This document shows positions 25,467 to 39,300 of a DNA stretch of 64,000 bases, piece by piece. Each line of letters starts with the position of its first letter. The stretch's first letter is position 1. Position numbers and translations under genes: made by a program. Origin of the DNA: Theocolax elegans (taxonomy: Eukaryota > Arthropoda > Insecta > Hymenoptera > Cerocephalidae); the NCBI GenBank assembly GCA_026168455.1, contig CM047427.1:86892670-86956669 (forward strand). Reading direction: 5' to 3'. The notes beneath the pieces are model-generated. The model worked only from the letters and a program-made list of their open reading frames with translations, was not told where the DNA came from and made no database searches.

Positions 25467-26616
25467 TTAATTGCATCAACATATCATGAGCCACAGCAGC
25501 AAACATGTCTATAATATTAAAATCAATGATGGTTAAGTAGAGGAAATTACCTTGAATAACTTTCGAATTTATAGAGAAATATAGAAAACTACGCAACTAT
25601 TAAAATAAACTTTGGTATGAATTTCACAATTATAGATATAGTCCCGTGAGCAAGTGTATAGCGTTCGATTCGCACTCTAGATGCATCGGAGGTACCGTCT
25701 GCAATCGCCAGAAGAATTTCGACAACCGAACGGTTCGGTCAATAAAATTTCTGTCCGACTGCGCGACTTTATACATATTTATGAATATTTTCCCCCGCGT
25801 CTCGCGCTCTATTCCCCCGACGCGTTATTACGGGTTTGGCTGCAACGCTGAATAATTCGGTTGACCGCTATTGACAAACCATATGAGCGAGAAACAGCGA
25901 TATGGCATATTATTCGCTTTTCGCACCCCGCGATACATGCGTAATTCGGTTTATCCACGCGATGCTGTTGATTCGACGTCCGCATTAGCAGGAGATGCAC
26001 CCGTTCTCTTTTTCCTCCCCCCGGATTCTTTTTTTTCCGTGCCACTCGATATATACTTGGATTAAAAGTTCCATATTCTCCAAAATTAGTATTTCATTTT
26101 AATCGATAACATTGTTTCTATCAGTTATTTTTTACGAGATTAATTGATTGACCGATTTAGCAATTAATATTTTGTGTGTCTTCATTTAAATCCGTATATC
26201 TCTCATGTTAACGTTCATAAAAAATTTACAATTAAAACTTGTTACAATGTTTTTATAAAAACTTGTGAATAAATTTATGAAACTGATTACATTATGGTAA
26301 ACCAGGTTTATTGGATATTAATAAGCTGCATTATACTGCAGTAACCAGATTACATTTTATAATTTATTTATTCAACATCTCGTACTAATTTTGGCACGCA
26401 GTGTATATCTGCGCAGGGTATAATATTTAAATGAATTATTTAAATATTTATATGTGTTAAAGAAAAAATCGGTTGCTAATTTAATACATGTAAATAAATG
26501 TTTGCATAATTAAATAAAATTATGGTATTATAAGACAGTTTATCTTAATCTATTTTCATTGATATATCCATATCCGCTTACTGCACAAAAACTTCTGCCA
26601 ATTCATTGGCACGTAG
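25467..26616. other. Right flank of the hammerhead array: CpG-rich patch then AT-rich DNA
   Basis: 25630-26060 is CpG-rich without a credible gene. 26061-26616 is AT-rich and featureless. Confidence 0.45.
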
Positions 26617-27658
26617 CTTCCTCAAAATTAATTTATCATCCCTATGTGTAATACATTATTCGAATATTAAATTTAATTAAGCATAATAAATTTATCCAAC
26701 GGAAGCAAAGATGCTCTGAAAACATTATTGAACGTGTCAGAATTTGAATATCCCAATTTTAAACAATAAAGAAATACTAATCATTTGATTTCAACATCTA
26801 TCTGTTTTCTCTCAAATTAATACATTTTTCAATTATTCCGCAACAAAAACTACAACATTGCATTTAGGTATTGCACAAAATATGTTTCTAAAAAGTTTGA
26901 ATATAGCTACAAATGCTATTATTTTAACGTGTGTTTTAAAAAAATATATAGGTATATTTTAAAAAAAAATTGCATTGTAAATTATAGTTTTTTTCTCAAG
27001 AACCACTTGGTGAAATATTCCGAAATTTTTACAAAATATAGACACTATTATTTTTTATTACAACGTTTTTTTTAACCAATTTGACCGATTAGTTTCAATG
27101 ATATGAGCAATAAAATATTTTGTTAAAAAATATGTGATGCTCAATGACTTCATTAACTACAAATCTTTTAAGCTGAAAAAATGTACAGATTATTGCTACC
27201 ATAAGGACTACTTAATCTCAAAATTTTATGTGGATAAATAGTTTTTTATGACCAATTGCGTTTAAAATAGAAAACTCGAATAGATGGTTTTTATTTTTTT
27301 TAACAAAAAATAGTTCATAGAATTAATTCAAATTTTTGACTAATTATTTCCAGAGTTTTAACAAATGAAAAACTAATAGAGATAATTTGAAAAACTCAAA
27401 TCGAGAACAAAGATATTTTAATTTCTACAAAGTGCTTTTGATCTGTTAAAAAAATACATATTTTTCCCGAATTTGGAAATTAAAAAGAAAACTATGCATG
27501 CCCAACCCGAGCGATTTTGATAAAGTAGTTTAAAAAATGTTACGGCATGTACGTACAAACATAAAAAATAAGTGATTTGAACTCTAAATATAGTTCTAAC
27601 ATGTTTTTAGCACATCGAAAAATTTTATTATTATAACATTTTCTCTACGAAGGAGCAA
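26617..27658 (+). repeat. Dispersed repeat family A, copy 1
   Basis: It shares an ordered series of matches with 37960-38660 in the same orientation: the block TTCCTCAAAATTAAT at the left end, ATGCTCTGAAAA, a block around AACATCTATCTG, TTTAGGTAT, AGAAAACTAT, and ACGAAGGAGCAA at the right end. Divergence is high and many indels separate the blocks. This copy is about 340 bp longer than the other, mostly in its centre. It has no open frame of note and is AT-rich. It is probably an old non-autonomous transposable element. I see no clear terminal repeats or target-site duplications. Confidence 0.65.
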
Positions 27659-30600
27659 AATATAAATACAAATTGTATATAGCAGTTCAAAAATAATTAA
27701 AAACAGCAATAATATTTATTTATAACGTTATTGTCTTGAACTAAAGAAAAAATATAATTGCGTCCCTCTGAGTAAAAAAAAAATATTTAAGCGGAAAAGA
27801 CATTGTTTGAACGAATTCACATGCTTTCCATTATAATATAACCAGAATTGTTTTAATATCACTTAATGAGATTTTAATGTTTCAAAATTAATTTTATTCA
27901 GCCTATTAATACCTTTAAATCATCTGGTAAAATAAATGAATATATACACATGAACATTTTGACAAATGCAGTTTATTTCAAGAGTGAAAATGACGTCATG
28001 AGTATCGGCGTGCCGAACAAATAAATGCACGTGTAGTTACGTGCGGTGTAAAAATGAGTAAATCAATTTACAGGGAAGTAATGTACTGGTGCATCGTAAA
28101 GTATTACTACTCTTTCTGTTTGAATGGTTCATTATAGGTCGACCGGTATACCCGTGAGAGGCCCGTGTTCTTCTTAACCGTAAAAAATGTTCGTACCACC
28201 GCAAGCCACAACAATGAGGAGGGGGCTCGATAAAAAAAAGTCCAACACGAGTGGGTCGCGCGAGCGCGCACTCACACACATAGACACACTCAACCGCATC
28301 ACTAATGAAAATTTAAATACCCTTCCGGCACGAAAATTTCAGTCACGCTCGCATTTCGTATACCCGGGTGAAACTTTAAAGCGAGCAATTCGCTTTGCAC
28401 ACTTGTCTCAAAATTCACTTAACTCCGGGTCGAAGGAATTCTAGGAAAGGAGTCGCGCGGCACCGCGGTCAAATTGACGCCAGGAAAAAGGACGTATATA
28501 CGCGGAGGGAACAAAACCCAGGGCGTACACAAATTGCTCGACCTTAATGAAAATTTAAATGCTCCCCCCTCCCCTCTTAACGTGGAGGAAAATTTTCGGC
28601 CGAGAGGCATTATGCGAGGCATCGCGTGTGTCGGAGAGATGAAAATAATTAGAAAAAAAGTGCCCGGCAATTTAGCCGCGTAGACGACGAGAAAGGTATA
28701 AAGCGACGAGGGACGCATTAGACCCAGAAGCTGCTTGGTTAACCCTCTATACCGTGCATTCCCTTCTTTCCGTCGGTTTCGCTACCGCGGATTTGCTCCA
28801 GCGCCTCCTACTATCCATTTTTTCCTTTTACATCTCTCACTCTCTCCGTGACTCTGCTTATCCCCGTGTGCTCTTTGCTCCCGTACTACGTGAAATACCG
28901 GGGGTACTCACCGAGACTAAAATCACTGAGACATTTACACCACAGAAAATTGGTTAACTGTCTACGCGATCTACGTGTCTCTGTACTCGATGGAAAAGTA
29001 CGTGTCAGAAAGTCAAATGTTACGTGACCAAATTTTTATCTTTACTGGTATGTGCGCGCACGTCACATTGTTCTTGCAAAATACCGTAATCTTTTTATTT
29101 GCTAACGAGAGAATAATAACCTTGAATTACTACGGGGTAAAATTTTATTAATGTGTACACGAATCCACAATTTTTCTTATTTTTTTACGTGCATTTGCAA
29201 TGTTTTCTTACTTACATAAAAATATAAGCAAATGTACGTGAAATATTTATTCCTCAAAATCTAAAAATATACTTTCCTATACCTTTTTAATTATATCGAT
29301 ATTTAAAATCGGTATATACAGTTTTAGATAGTACGTAGAAAATTGTAAAAGTTTATTGGTGAACGTATTGATTGGAAGCAATTTCAATAGTTATATAAAG
29401 ATAGCGTTTATTATTTTAAACTAAATTAGTTAATATTTTTTCAAATCAATATAGAAACTTTAATAACAAAAAATATTTTGCTAATAAATTTTTCAATAAA
29501 TGTCGTAACAACAATTTTTATATTCTGATAGCTAACGATCACGTTCCTAAAACGATATTGACGAGGTGAATGGAAATACATAAAATTTTTTGCTAACTAT
29601 TAAAACAAGAATTTGAAATAAACTGAAATTTCTGAAGATAGAATTCGTCGTAGTATCATATCCTCTTAAATTTTCTTCGGTCGCTTTTATTTTGGTCACA
29701 AAAATGAAATAAAATAGAGATATATGGTTATATAATAAAATACATATTCTGGTTGTAACAAAGGTCAAACGTATAGAAATCCAAAGTAAAAATAATTCAA
29801 AAATTTTGTCCTAAGCTCTATGAAGATTTATGTTTTACTGAATAATTAAAACAACTAATGTCAAGATAAAAAAGATAACGATGTACACTAGTGTGAATAC
29901 AAGTATTATTCGTAATGTGTGCATTCTTATGAGACTACACGATCCATTACTTAAAAATAAGTAAAAACAAAATTCACTTACATAAATTTATTTATTGTTA
30001 AAATCATGGTGTTGTTAGTTAAGATAAAACCGGTAAATAATTCAAATGGACACTCAACTCTATAAGTAATGGAAAGGAAGTAACATCAATCTAAAGAAGT
30101 AGAGTGGAATTCTTTTAAATTTCATCCAAAAAATGAAGTTTTTATCTAAACTTCCGGATCTCGAACGTGGTAGTACAATGGGTACGGCACCTTGGCACTA
30201 CACTATAGAAGTGGTCCATCTCTCGTCTCGGAGAATAGCGTCCCTATCGCTGCGGGTTCGCTTGTCACGGGCGAAAAGACCCCCGTAAACCGCAGCGAAT
30301 AACGAAAGTACAACATGAGCGCGCGAGCGTTTAACATTATGCGCCATCGCCACCACCGTCGTAGATAAAAAATAAATAAAAACAAATTGCTCTTCCCTAT
30401 TTTATTTTGTCCGGATCGTTTTGCTAAACACGCCGGGCTATAATTTTCTGTACCTCGGGGATCTTCGCTCCCTTACTATATATTCGGAGACACGGATCGT
30501 AATCCGGATTTCTACGTTAAGAAGGGAAACCGTCTAAGAATTATTTATTGCGATACTCTTATTTTTATAATGCTGAAAAGATTTTATTTATTGTATGTAG

Positions 30601-33600
30601 TTTAGAGAACATCATATCTTTCAAACTGTTTGATACAGATATAATATGAAATGTGGAATAACAAAATTCTTTTGTACGGAATAAACATTATTTTTTTTAT
30701 ATTTTATTTATATTCATTAAATTTCGATAATAAATGTTTTTTAAAAAAAAAACAAATACTTATTTATATAATTAAAAAAATGTTTAAAATGACAGATTAA
30801 ATTTTAAATAAATTAAATAATTATTATACACATCGAGAAAAATGGTACATTACAAAATTCCTATATTTTATAGCGTTTTGACATATTTGGATTATCGTAG
30901 ACTGTTTGTTTTATAACAAATATTAAAATATATAAGTGATTTTTGTTAAAAATAGTTATATATGTATGTTAATATTTGTTACAAAATATAGTAAAAATTA
31001 TAGTAATCGAAAGGTATCCACACGCTATAATAAAATATCGTTATTTTTAATTTACCATTTTTTTCAGTGTATAAATAAAGAACAAATACATAATTACAAA
31101 ATTGATTTTAATTTTTTGATCGATATCAAGATATTCATAATATATTAACTAGAATAAAATAAAAAAATACTAAGCAATATAGTTCAGTATATTTTAATAT
31201 ACATTGTAGATTTTTAGACTTGTAGAGCACTTTGATGTTAAGAGAAAAAGATAATTTCCCGAATTATGCTTCCTGAAATATAAGTAAAATCTATGCAAAG
31301 AATGCTAATGCATTCACGTTGATTACATTATAATACATTCCAAAGTCTAACACAATTTGAAAGTTTGAAGCTTAGTTACTTTCAATTACGCGTTGCATAA
31401 TACTCAATACTTTAGATCGTGATCGTATAATAACATGCATAACGAAAACATGGAAAAGTAAAGTAAAACATAAAGTATAGATAATCCAATATGAGTTTTA
31501 AAAAAAAAGGGAAAGGGGAAACAACTGATTTATTCACAGGTTTATTCAGATTAAATGAGTGAGCGTGTAAACACCTTCTGTTTGCATTGTAAATCGTTGA
31601 AAGTTAGTTAATCGGGTGAAATAAGCCACGTGTAGTCGGTCTATAGAGTCTCTTAATGCATTATTGCGCAAGGTCCATTAGTACCATAAATCAATATCGC
31701 CGAGACGTTCGTTAAACCGCACCGCGAGAATCGAGTCACGCACGACGTTACATTTCCTAGCCAAACTTGTCGCGTAAAAAAGTACGGGACGAAGGCATCG
31801 AGGAAGGCAAGGCAATTCCCGCGCGGAGACGAATCCGAAGACCCTCGGTGTAAAAGGTGACCTTTGCCCGTTACGAGCGCGAGGAACAATCCCGAGATTG
31901 GCGGAAGCTTTACGAGGCACTCGAGCGGGTTCGTTAGCAATCCTTGCTTCGAATTGCATTGCTCACCGCTTGTACCGAGAAGCCTTAAACTCCGAAAGCG
32001 CAATGAGCTAAACGCGATCACTTTCGAGGGCTTTTTTCCCTCGCCCCCGTTTTTCTTGTTTCTCCTTTTTCTTTACCCCCTCTCGCCCTCTCGGTCTCTC
32101 GGTCTCTCCCTCCCCCTGCTTCGAGAGACGAAACGAGTGCAACGAGCCGACGACACTTTCCAGACTTTGCCGTTTTGCTGTTGCGATAATGGAACAAGTA
32201 CCGGAGCCTCGAGATTGCTTTGAAGGTGTAGGGATTCGAAAAGTTTCTCATTTTTGGATTAGTTTTGTTGTGATTTTAGTTAAATGATAAAGTTGAATTA
32301 ATTCATTAGTGTTCGGGTGATTACATCGGATGTTTGTAGGATATGAAGAGATTCAGGTGGACTTAAAACTTTGGAAATACGTTTAACATTCTTACATTTA
32401 CAATTTTTGAATTACCATTACATTATTACTTAAAAAAATAATTACGAAAATGTAAAAATAGTTGAACATATTTAAAGTCAAAACTAATAGTATAAAAGTG
32501 ATTTAATTGTCTTGACAATTACTTACTGTATTTAGCTACTAATGAGCAAAGTTATACATAACAAATAATTGTAAACTACATTGTGCACTGGTATTCTTAT
32601 TTACAAATAAATTGGTATTTTAATTGATCAAAATTAAAGGAAATGAAAACGACAATTTTCCTATATCAGCATTCATATTTTACAAATGGTTATTCACTTA
32701 ACTTTGAAATTAGTTTTATTGCAAAAGCTGTGTTGCAATTATTAACGCATTAAAATTAATTATTATCGAATCATTGTACATGTATGAATAATTCTAAACA
32801 TTTCGATAGTAATTTATTAAACGTTTAATGGATTATTTGGTTTTGCGCTTATCACCTTTAATAAAGTATCTTTGACAATTTACAGAGCTGATGAATTATT
32901 TTTTAACAAATATACGAATAACAGTAATAATCTAATCAAAGTTGATGAAAAGGTAATTTTCAAATAAATGAAAAATGATAATATTAAGAAAACAATGAGG
33001 ATGGTGGAAGGGTTGGTAAGAGTGAGACGGAGGTGCATTAATACTCAGGCTCACGTACGTAGACGCGCTAATTTCCAATTACCGGGCCTACGCATGGGGA
33101 GTCTTAGGAACGAGGTTCGGTAAGGAACCTCCAAGTTTCTCGGAATGTAATTACTTTACCAGAAGCTCAGAACCTTGATATATGTATGAATGTTGACGTA
33201 AGTCTTCGGCGCATCTGAACGGAGATGTTGTTTTTAATCCCGTTTCGGTCTATCCTTCTTCCCGTATTTGTATCACGGTATCACCAATATGTATATATAT
33301 ATATATGTATATAAATACAAGTCAATCCGGTGGGTTAGCGCATTAGCATATTTCCCGAAAGCAGGTATTTTTATTTCACCAACTCTCACCCCGTTCGTAG
33401 TTCGAACAGAAAAGATGAAGGTATATCATCCTCGGAGGAGATGCGTAAAGCCTTCGGCACTTTCGTAATTATGCAATTGGCGCGTGAAACGAGATGTATC
33501 CCCGAGAGTGTATGACGTATATATACCTGTGTATAGACTCAAGACGACAAGGAAAATAGTTCGGTCTTCCTCGCTCGAACTCGTTTCTCAGCGAATACAC

Positions 33601-34750
33601 GCCAGCCGGGGATCTGGTTTACACATTTGACAGCCGGGGAAATTATATTTCTCAACTGTCATTTAACTTGGCAAGGGGAGCCAAGACCCCCGACGGGAAG
33701 AGCAAAGCCTCCAGGCGCAGCTTAGCTCTCTCTCTCTCTCTCTCACTCTACTCTCACTCTCGCTCTCGGTCTCTCTTATTCTACTAGGCGCCCGGGTGTG
33801 AGCTTCTGACTCCTTCAGATCCTTCGCGGCTTTGCACCTTTCCTGCCTTTCGTCAGCCCGAGAGATATCGAAGCCCTTACCTTATTCTTCCACGTTCGAA
33901 CACATCTGTACGCATCTTTCTAACATTAACCAGATTTTTTGTGTTACTCAGGTTAATCGTTAGAGGATGCATTGTTTTAGTTTTAATTAACTTAATTTTG
34001 AGTAAACTAGTAGAATATGCACGAGAGTACCAACATAGTCGCTTATTAAATTTAAAGTAAACTAGAAATTTAATGCAAATTATCTAAACTAAATCGTGTA
34101 CTACAAACATCAAGTTAGGAATATAACCAATTTTATTGTTCATACTTACATAAAACGTAAAGTTATAGTATTATCATTTCCGCACCATTTATTTTATTTT
34201 TACAATTTTCTATATATTTTTATTTGCCTTTGCGCAGTTACTAGGCATTTCAATGATTTTAGTTGTGTAATATAATTTCGGTATTAAAAACTAATAATCG
34301 AATAATTAAATACATAATTATGTAAATTATGTAAATTTAATGATTGTACCCTAAGGAAGAATATTTATGAACTATATAGTACAATATTTACTATTCAGTA
34401 AATTAATACGTAATTTGTAGTTAAATAGATTGTAGTAGAATAAAAAATAGTCACCTAAATAAAAGTAATGTAATTGGCAATTGTATCGAGAGCAACATAG
34501 TTTGGCAGATAATAACTTAGATTCATCAAATATTTCCCCAAATGTAATAAGACTCGATAATAGGAAAGAAGAGTTCTGATAATACATCCAAAACGGATTA
34601 CAACTATTATCTTGGTAATCTTTTACCACACCCATCCCCAAACTCCCACATTTATCTCGCGCACTTGATACGAAATCTCCCGTATACACCGACGTACACC
34701 TACACACGTACATTGAAGGTGCCGAGTGCAAGTTTGACTGGCCGTTCGTC
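27659..34750. other. CpG-rich islands alternating with AT-rich DNA
   Basis: Islands lie at about 28140-28980, 30150-30530, 31590-32230 and 33000-33900. The first contains the 16-mer TAATGAAAATTTAAAT twice (28303 and 28545). Frames at 31653-32021 and 31864-32223 overlap on opposite strands and have no domain. The remaining DNA is AT-rich. Confidence 0.5.
33726..33778 (+). repeat. (CT)n microsatellite, interrupted
   Basis: A CT run to about 33744 followed by degenerate CTCACT and CTCGCT units. It lies within a CpG-rich island. Confidence 0.9.
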
Positions 34751-34779
34751 TATAAGTATCCAGTAATCCTCGTTCGACA
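34751..34779 (+). promoter_or_regulatory. Possible TATA/initiator core promoter
   Basis: TATAAG at 34751-34756 is followed 28 nt later by ACAGTT (A at 34779), which resembles the arthropod initiator TCAGTT. The spacing suits a TATA-driven start. It lies at the left edge of a long GC-rich segment. Such pairs also arise by chance in 64 kb, so support comes mainly from the downstream splice donor. Confidence 0.3.
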
Positions 34780-34868
34780 GTTGAAGCTTCTTTCGATCAT
34801 AGACTTAGCGCAATATCCCCGATACCCGGTGCATTACAGTTGCTTTCTTCGATCCGCTTGCCCTACAG

Positions 34869-34911
34869 TGGGAGAGTGAGAGAGAGGGAGAGAGAGGGAG
34901 GGCTAGAGAGA
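34869..34911 (+). repeat. (GA)n/(GGGAGA)n tract
   Basis: Interrupted GA repeat with GGGAG units, just downstream of the candidate TATA/initiator pair; it could supply GAGA-factor sites. Confidence 0.85.
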
Positions 34912-35029
34912 ACCAGACGATGAGCAGACATTGAGAATTTAGTGAGAAACCATCAAGAAACAGAGAGGCAGAAAAGCTTCTTAATTCGCCGTCTGTTTAG
35001 AGAGGTTGCGATGAGATTTACCGTGGTCG

Positions 35030-35047
35030 CGTGACCGATCGGTCACG
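35030..35047. promoter_or_regulatory. 18-bp perfect palindrome CGTGACCGATCGGTCACG
   Basis: A perfect 18-bp dyad in GC-rich DNA inside the candidate first exon. Its half-site GTGACC resembles binding sites of nuclear receptors and other dimeric factors, but the two halves abut without spacing. The protein that might bind is not known. Confidence 0.4.
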
Positions 35048-35217
35048 GAAGAAGAAACTTTTTGGAAAGATCGAAAATTACTTAGCTATCGCGTGTTCAC
35101 TGGCTGATTGAGCTAATTATTTGCGTTTCCGTACCCACCGACTTTCGTATCATTCGAACTAATTTTACCTCGGTATATATACCGTTGCGTTGTATCTCAC
35201 CGAGTGTAAATCAAGGT

Positions 35218-36115
35218 AAGGGTACGTGCTCCGCGGAATCGTACGCGATTAATTCGCGGCGCATCGTCGACCTCTGTAAATCATAGGACCTACCGGTGAA
35301 ATAATAATCGACCGACTAGCAAGTACGACACTGTCGTGACGGTAATGGATCGCCCGGGTTTTCTCGAGAGTCGACGTTTTTTTTTTTCTTTTTTTTTTCC
35401 TCTTCCTCTTTGGGCCTCGCGCACTCCTCAGGATTTTTAATATGCACTTAGCACGCGACGTCACGTTGCGTTACTCCCTACGTAGGGCGGAATGTCTCCT
35501 TTCATTCATCAATCTTTAATGAGCCCTTCCGACGTGCACCTCCGTCGTGACTCGGAACATGCTCCCTCTCTCGCATACGATCGCGTAAATTAGCGCCGTA
35601 ACCCCTTACACGTTCCGGCGAATTAGCCGAGCGTCGTTCGCGGTTGCATAACTGTATCAATGTACCTTCAGCTACCTCTCTGCTTCCACTTTTTCACTCC
35701 ATCCGCATTTTCAAGATCCTATGATCATTATTTCTACGTTTCTGGATTTCTACGTTATTACTTGGACCGGTATTACAACGTGCCCGGGTAACGTTAACTA
35801 CACTTTATATACCCCTGCGTTAATTAAATTGTCTATAAACCTTTAAACTCAACCAAATTTCTCAAAATATCAATATAATACTAATATTTTTATTGTAATT
35901 GTAAGATTAAATACTACATTTCTAAAGAATATTTTCAATTTTACAGAGCGCCAATACTGCAGCAAAGGATAAAAAGGGAAGAAAAATCGATGGGTTTTAT
36001 AGACTACAATGAAACCCTCAACAACGAACCTAACAATCGATTTCCTTAAACCTCGAATTTGGAAAATACTGAAGAGAACAGAAGGTAGAAAACTGAACAT
36101 ATGTAATCCGAGCTA
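35218..36115. other. CpG-rich DNA grading into AT-rich DNA
   Basis: 35218-35800 continues the GC-rich segment of the candidate first exon, with a T-rich run at 35378-35400. 35820-36100 is AT-richer. No gene seen. Confidence 0.45.
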
Positions 36116-36340
36116 GGCTGATCGCGAGCACTCACGAAAGTATATCGCTCGCGCGGTTTACACGTTGCATTCTCTTGATAATTGGATCGGAAATCGATCC
36201 TAGACGATTGCGTTATTGCGGCCGTCCCACGAACGACTCACGGTCTTTTTCAATCTCAAAGCCAAACAATCCGCGTGGATCCATCGCGGATCCTTGGGCG
36301 AGCCAAGGAAAGAATCGAGATCAAGTGTAAACTACAGAAA
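36116..36340 (+). repeat. Dispersed GC-rich repeat family B, copy 1
   Basis: About 225 bp, alignable along its length to 42799-43020 with roughly 80% identity by eye. The longest shared blocks are GGTTTACACGTTGCAT and, at 36168-36200, a run containing TTGATAATTGG and GGAAATCGATCC. It is markedly richer in GC and CpG than the DNA around it. It could be a SINE-like element, a fragment of a decayed transposon, or a duplicated regulatory element. I see no poly-A tail or Pol III box pair. Confidence 0.7.
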
Positions 36341-39300
36341 CGCACGTACATGCGCATACCTATATGCAACTTTCAGTTTGACTCACACATTATAGCATAA
36401 TGAAGCCTAAAACTATCTTATTTTCTTATTGTAATAAGATCTTTCAATATTTGCAAGTAATTTTTAAAATAATGTACTTACACTAGACTGCAGGGTTGTA
36501 TTAAAAATTGATATATAAATTTAATTATCGGTTAACAATATAAACTTTCCTTTGTGAAAAATGGCTTATTTTTGAAAAACGTAATAGTATGTTTCCTCAA
36601 GTGAAATTACATGAAATTACTGATAAAAGCTTTGCAGTCTTTGTTCGTTGTATGAAGCAAAGTTTACGTATATTCAGGACTTAAACTGTTAAACCTTTGC
36701 GACCAAAATAGCATTGCGTGCAGCATAGAAATTTCTGTTAAATGATCGCCCCTATTTCTCTGCTTAATTCACATCGCCGGGAGTCTTTATACTCCATATT
36801 TTAAATTAATTGCAATTATTCTGTATATATTTATCTTATAAACCTTTAATAACAACACCATTACGATTACATAATGATTATGGGATTTAAAACGGTGATT
36901 TGCAAAAGCGACTCAAGTTTAAATAATTGTGGAGAAACACATAAAAGAAGAGTTTAGGTTCGACGTGTTTCCAAAAAGTTACAAGCATCATTAAAGTTTC
37001 CAAAGTATTACAGAGAAAAGAGCGACACATCTTTTTCCACGAACTATCGATAGGGTCATTTCAAATGACATAGGTCGGAGCATATATCCAAAGAAATGTG
37101 GGACATACTGAACAACGGATTTTTCATAAACATGCATAAGATTACCGAATTTATCGGATTAACTATAGAAGCGTCTAGACAAATGCGAGTCAAATAAAGA
37201 AAGGTACGAGGTGAAATAATAAAAAGAGTGAACGGAAAAAGGGAAATCGAGAGTCACCGAAGAAAGAGTGTGTAAATAGAATTGTGAAGAGGAGAAAGAG
37301 GTCGCATAGAAATAGGACGCGAAAAAGGAAAACCGAGGAAGAAAGCGAGAACGATAGGGCATACGAAATAGAAGTCGGTATTGGAGGTACTGAGGATTGA
37401 AAGGTGTGGCTTCTAGAGGTCACAGGACTCCGGTACACGAATCAAAACCGACCGATCAAAAATGTGATGAGTTATATGGGAGAAATCGAGAGGAAAAATG
37501 AGGAAGACACGAACATTCTTGTCAATACTTGCGGAAATTAATTGTAATACTAACGCGTATTGAATTCCATAATTTTCCATTTTTTTTAAATTATAACTTA
37601 CAGTAATAATAATGTCGAATAGCAAAACCGGGAGATACATTATAAATTACTTTAGCTAATATATAAACAAATAATGTCATTTGTAATTATACATATTTCA
37701 AATAAATCTAATACTCCACTGTAAAATAATAAAATTATTAAATTAACCCTCTTAAATACTGTGGCTTCTTAACATGAAACTATACTTGTTTCTTGAAACT
37801 TAAATGGAACAAAAATGAATAAACTTTAAAAATCAATATCCTGTTTCTAAACGAGCATTAATAAGTATATGCAAAATTAAATTCGTTTTATAAATAATAT
37901 AGTATTTATATTACAATAAATATAACTATATTACGGATACACATATACATATATTATAATTCCTCAAAATTAATGTGTCATATTTATATGTAACACATTA
38001 TTCTAATATGAAAAATAATTAATCCTGTAAACAAAATTATTCAATGTTTTTATAATTGTTTATCTTTGAACTAATTTAATTCGGATGTTTACATAAAAAT
38101 GCTCTGAAAATATGATTAAACATTTCAGATTTTCAGTAACACCAGTATAAAAAATAAAAAATACTAATGATTTGACTTTAACGTCTATCTATTTTCGGCC
38201 AGATTAATGCATTTTTCAAGATTATAATGCACCCAAAAGTACAACATTTAGGTATCGCAAATACCTCAAAACATGTTTTTAAAAAGTTTTAAAAGCTACA
38301 AATTTTTTTATTCTTTACAAAATATATTTGATCCGATTTAAAAATATCATCAGCAACATTCAAAAGTTTCAAAAAATAAATTAAAAAAATTTTTAAATTG
38401 GTTATAAAACTAAAGTTAATCAGTAGATGGAAAATCGAATTTTTTCCCGAATTTGGAAAAGGGAAAGAAAACTATATGCCCAAAGTCAGGAATATCAACG
38501 GAGTAGTTTTAGAAATACAACTTTATACGTACACACGCGCTCACGTGGATATTTTCTAAAAACACGTTTTTAAACTCTAAATATCTCAAAATATACTTGT
38601 AACATGATTTAATAAATCGAAAATGTTTACTATTGCAAAGCTTCCTTTACGAAGGAGCAACCAATTTATTAAATTGCCGTATAAAATAGATTTTATAAAA
38701 GTATATTTTTAGCTTAGATTTTTGATGGGTACTACTCAGTTAAAAAGTAGATCCAAACGCAAAAATCGACAGCGATCTCTCCCGTCTCAACTCTCGGGTA
38801 ATTTTTAACGCAAGCGGCAAACGTCAGCGTTAAAGGGCCAAACGTAAAGAGTACGTCAGTCTGCCGGACAGGTCGTTCGATAGGTCTATGTATTGCACCG
38901 ATTATATAGTCTAACGCTCCCATGTGGTGTACGAGCCCGTAACTGAGCCATGCACACGGCCATTTGCTAACATTTTTTACAAACGTTGACCGATGCAACA
39001 GTCACAGAGATAAACGAGAATAAGATTATTGATGCTTGTTAAATTCTCGTAATAAATTTACTGGAATAATGTTAAATTAACCGATAACTAATACCTATCC
39101 TGTACATAATAATCTGTTATCGATATACCATCGACAATATTAAGTATTTTCAAATATTGTAAAACATAAATATCAAAGGAATTAAACTTTACAGGAAGTC
39201 TTTTACTCCCTGGTTTGTTATAACATTTTATATATAAAAAATTCAAAATTATCGTTTTTCGATGTTTTACATGAATATTTTACCAAGCTGGATACTGAAA

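Larger units (their letters stand above)
34779..35215 (+). other. Possible non-coding first exon (5' UTR) ending at a strong splice donor
   Basis: From the putative start at 34779 the sequence is GC- and GA-rich and ends in CAAG|GTAAGG, with GT at 35216-35217, a near-consensus splice donor. Every ATG inside is followed quickly by a stop (for example ATG at 34920, and at 35010 a frame of only seven codons), so it could only be untranslated leader. It contains a GA tract (34869-34911) and an 18-bp palindrome (35030-35047). No matching acceptor or coding exon is identified. Intron and gene are speculative. Confidence 0.22.

Noticed and set aside
31653..32021. 122-codon minus-strand frame
   Set aside because: Overlapped by two other frames, no domain, and no splice or promoter context that supports it.
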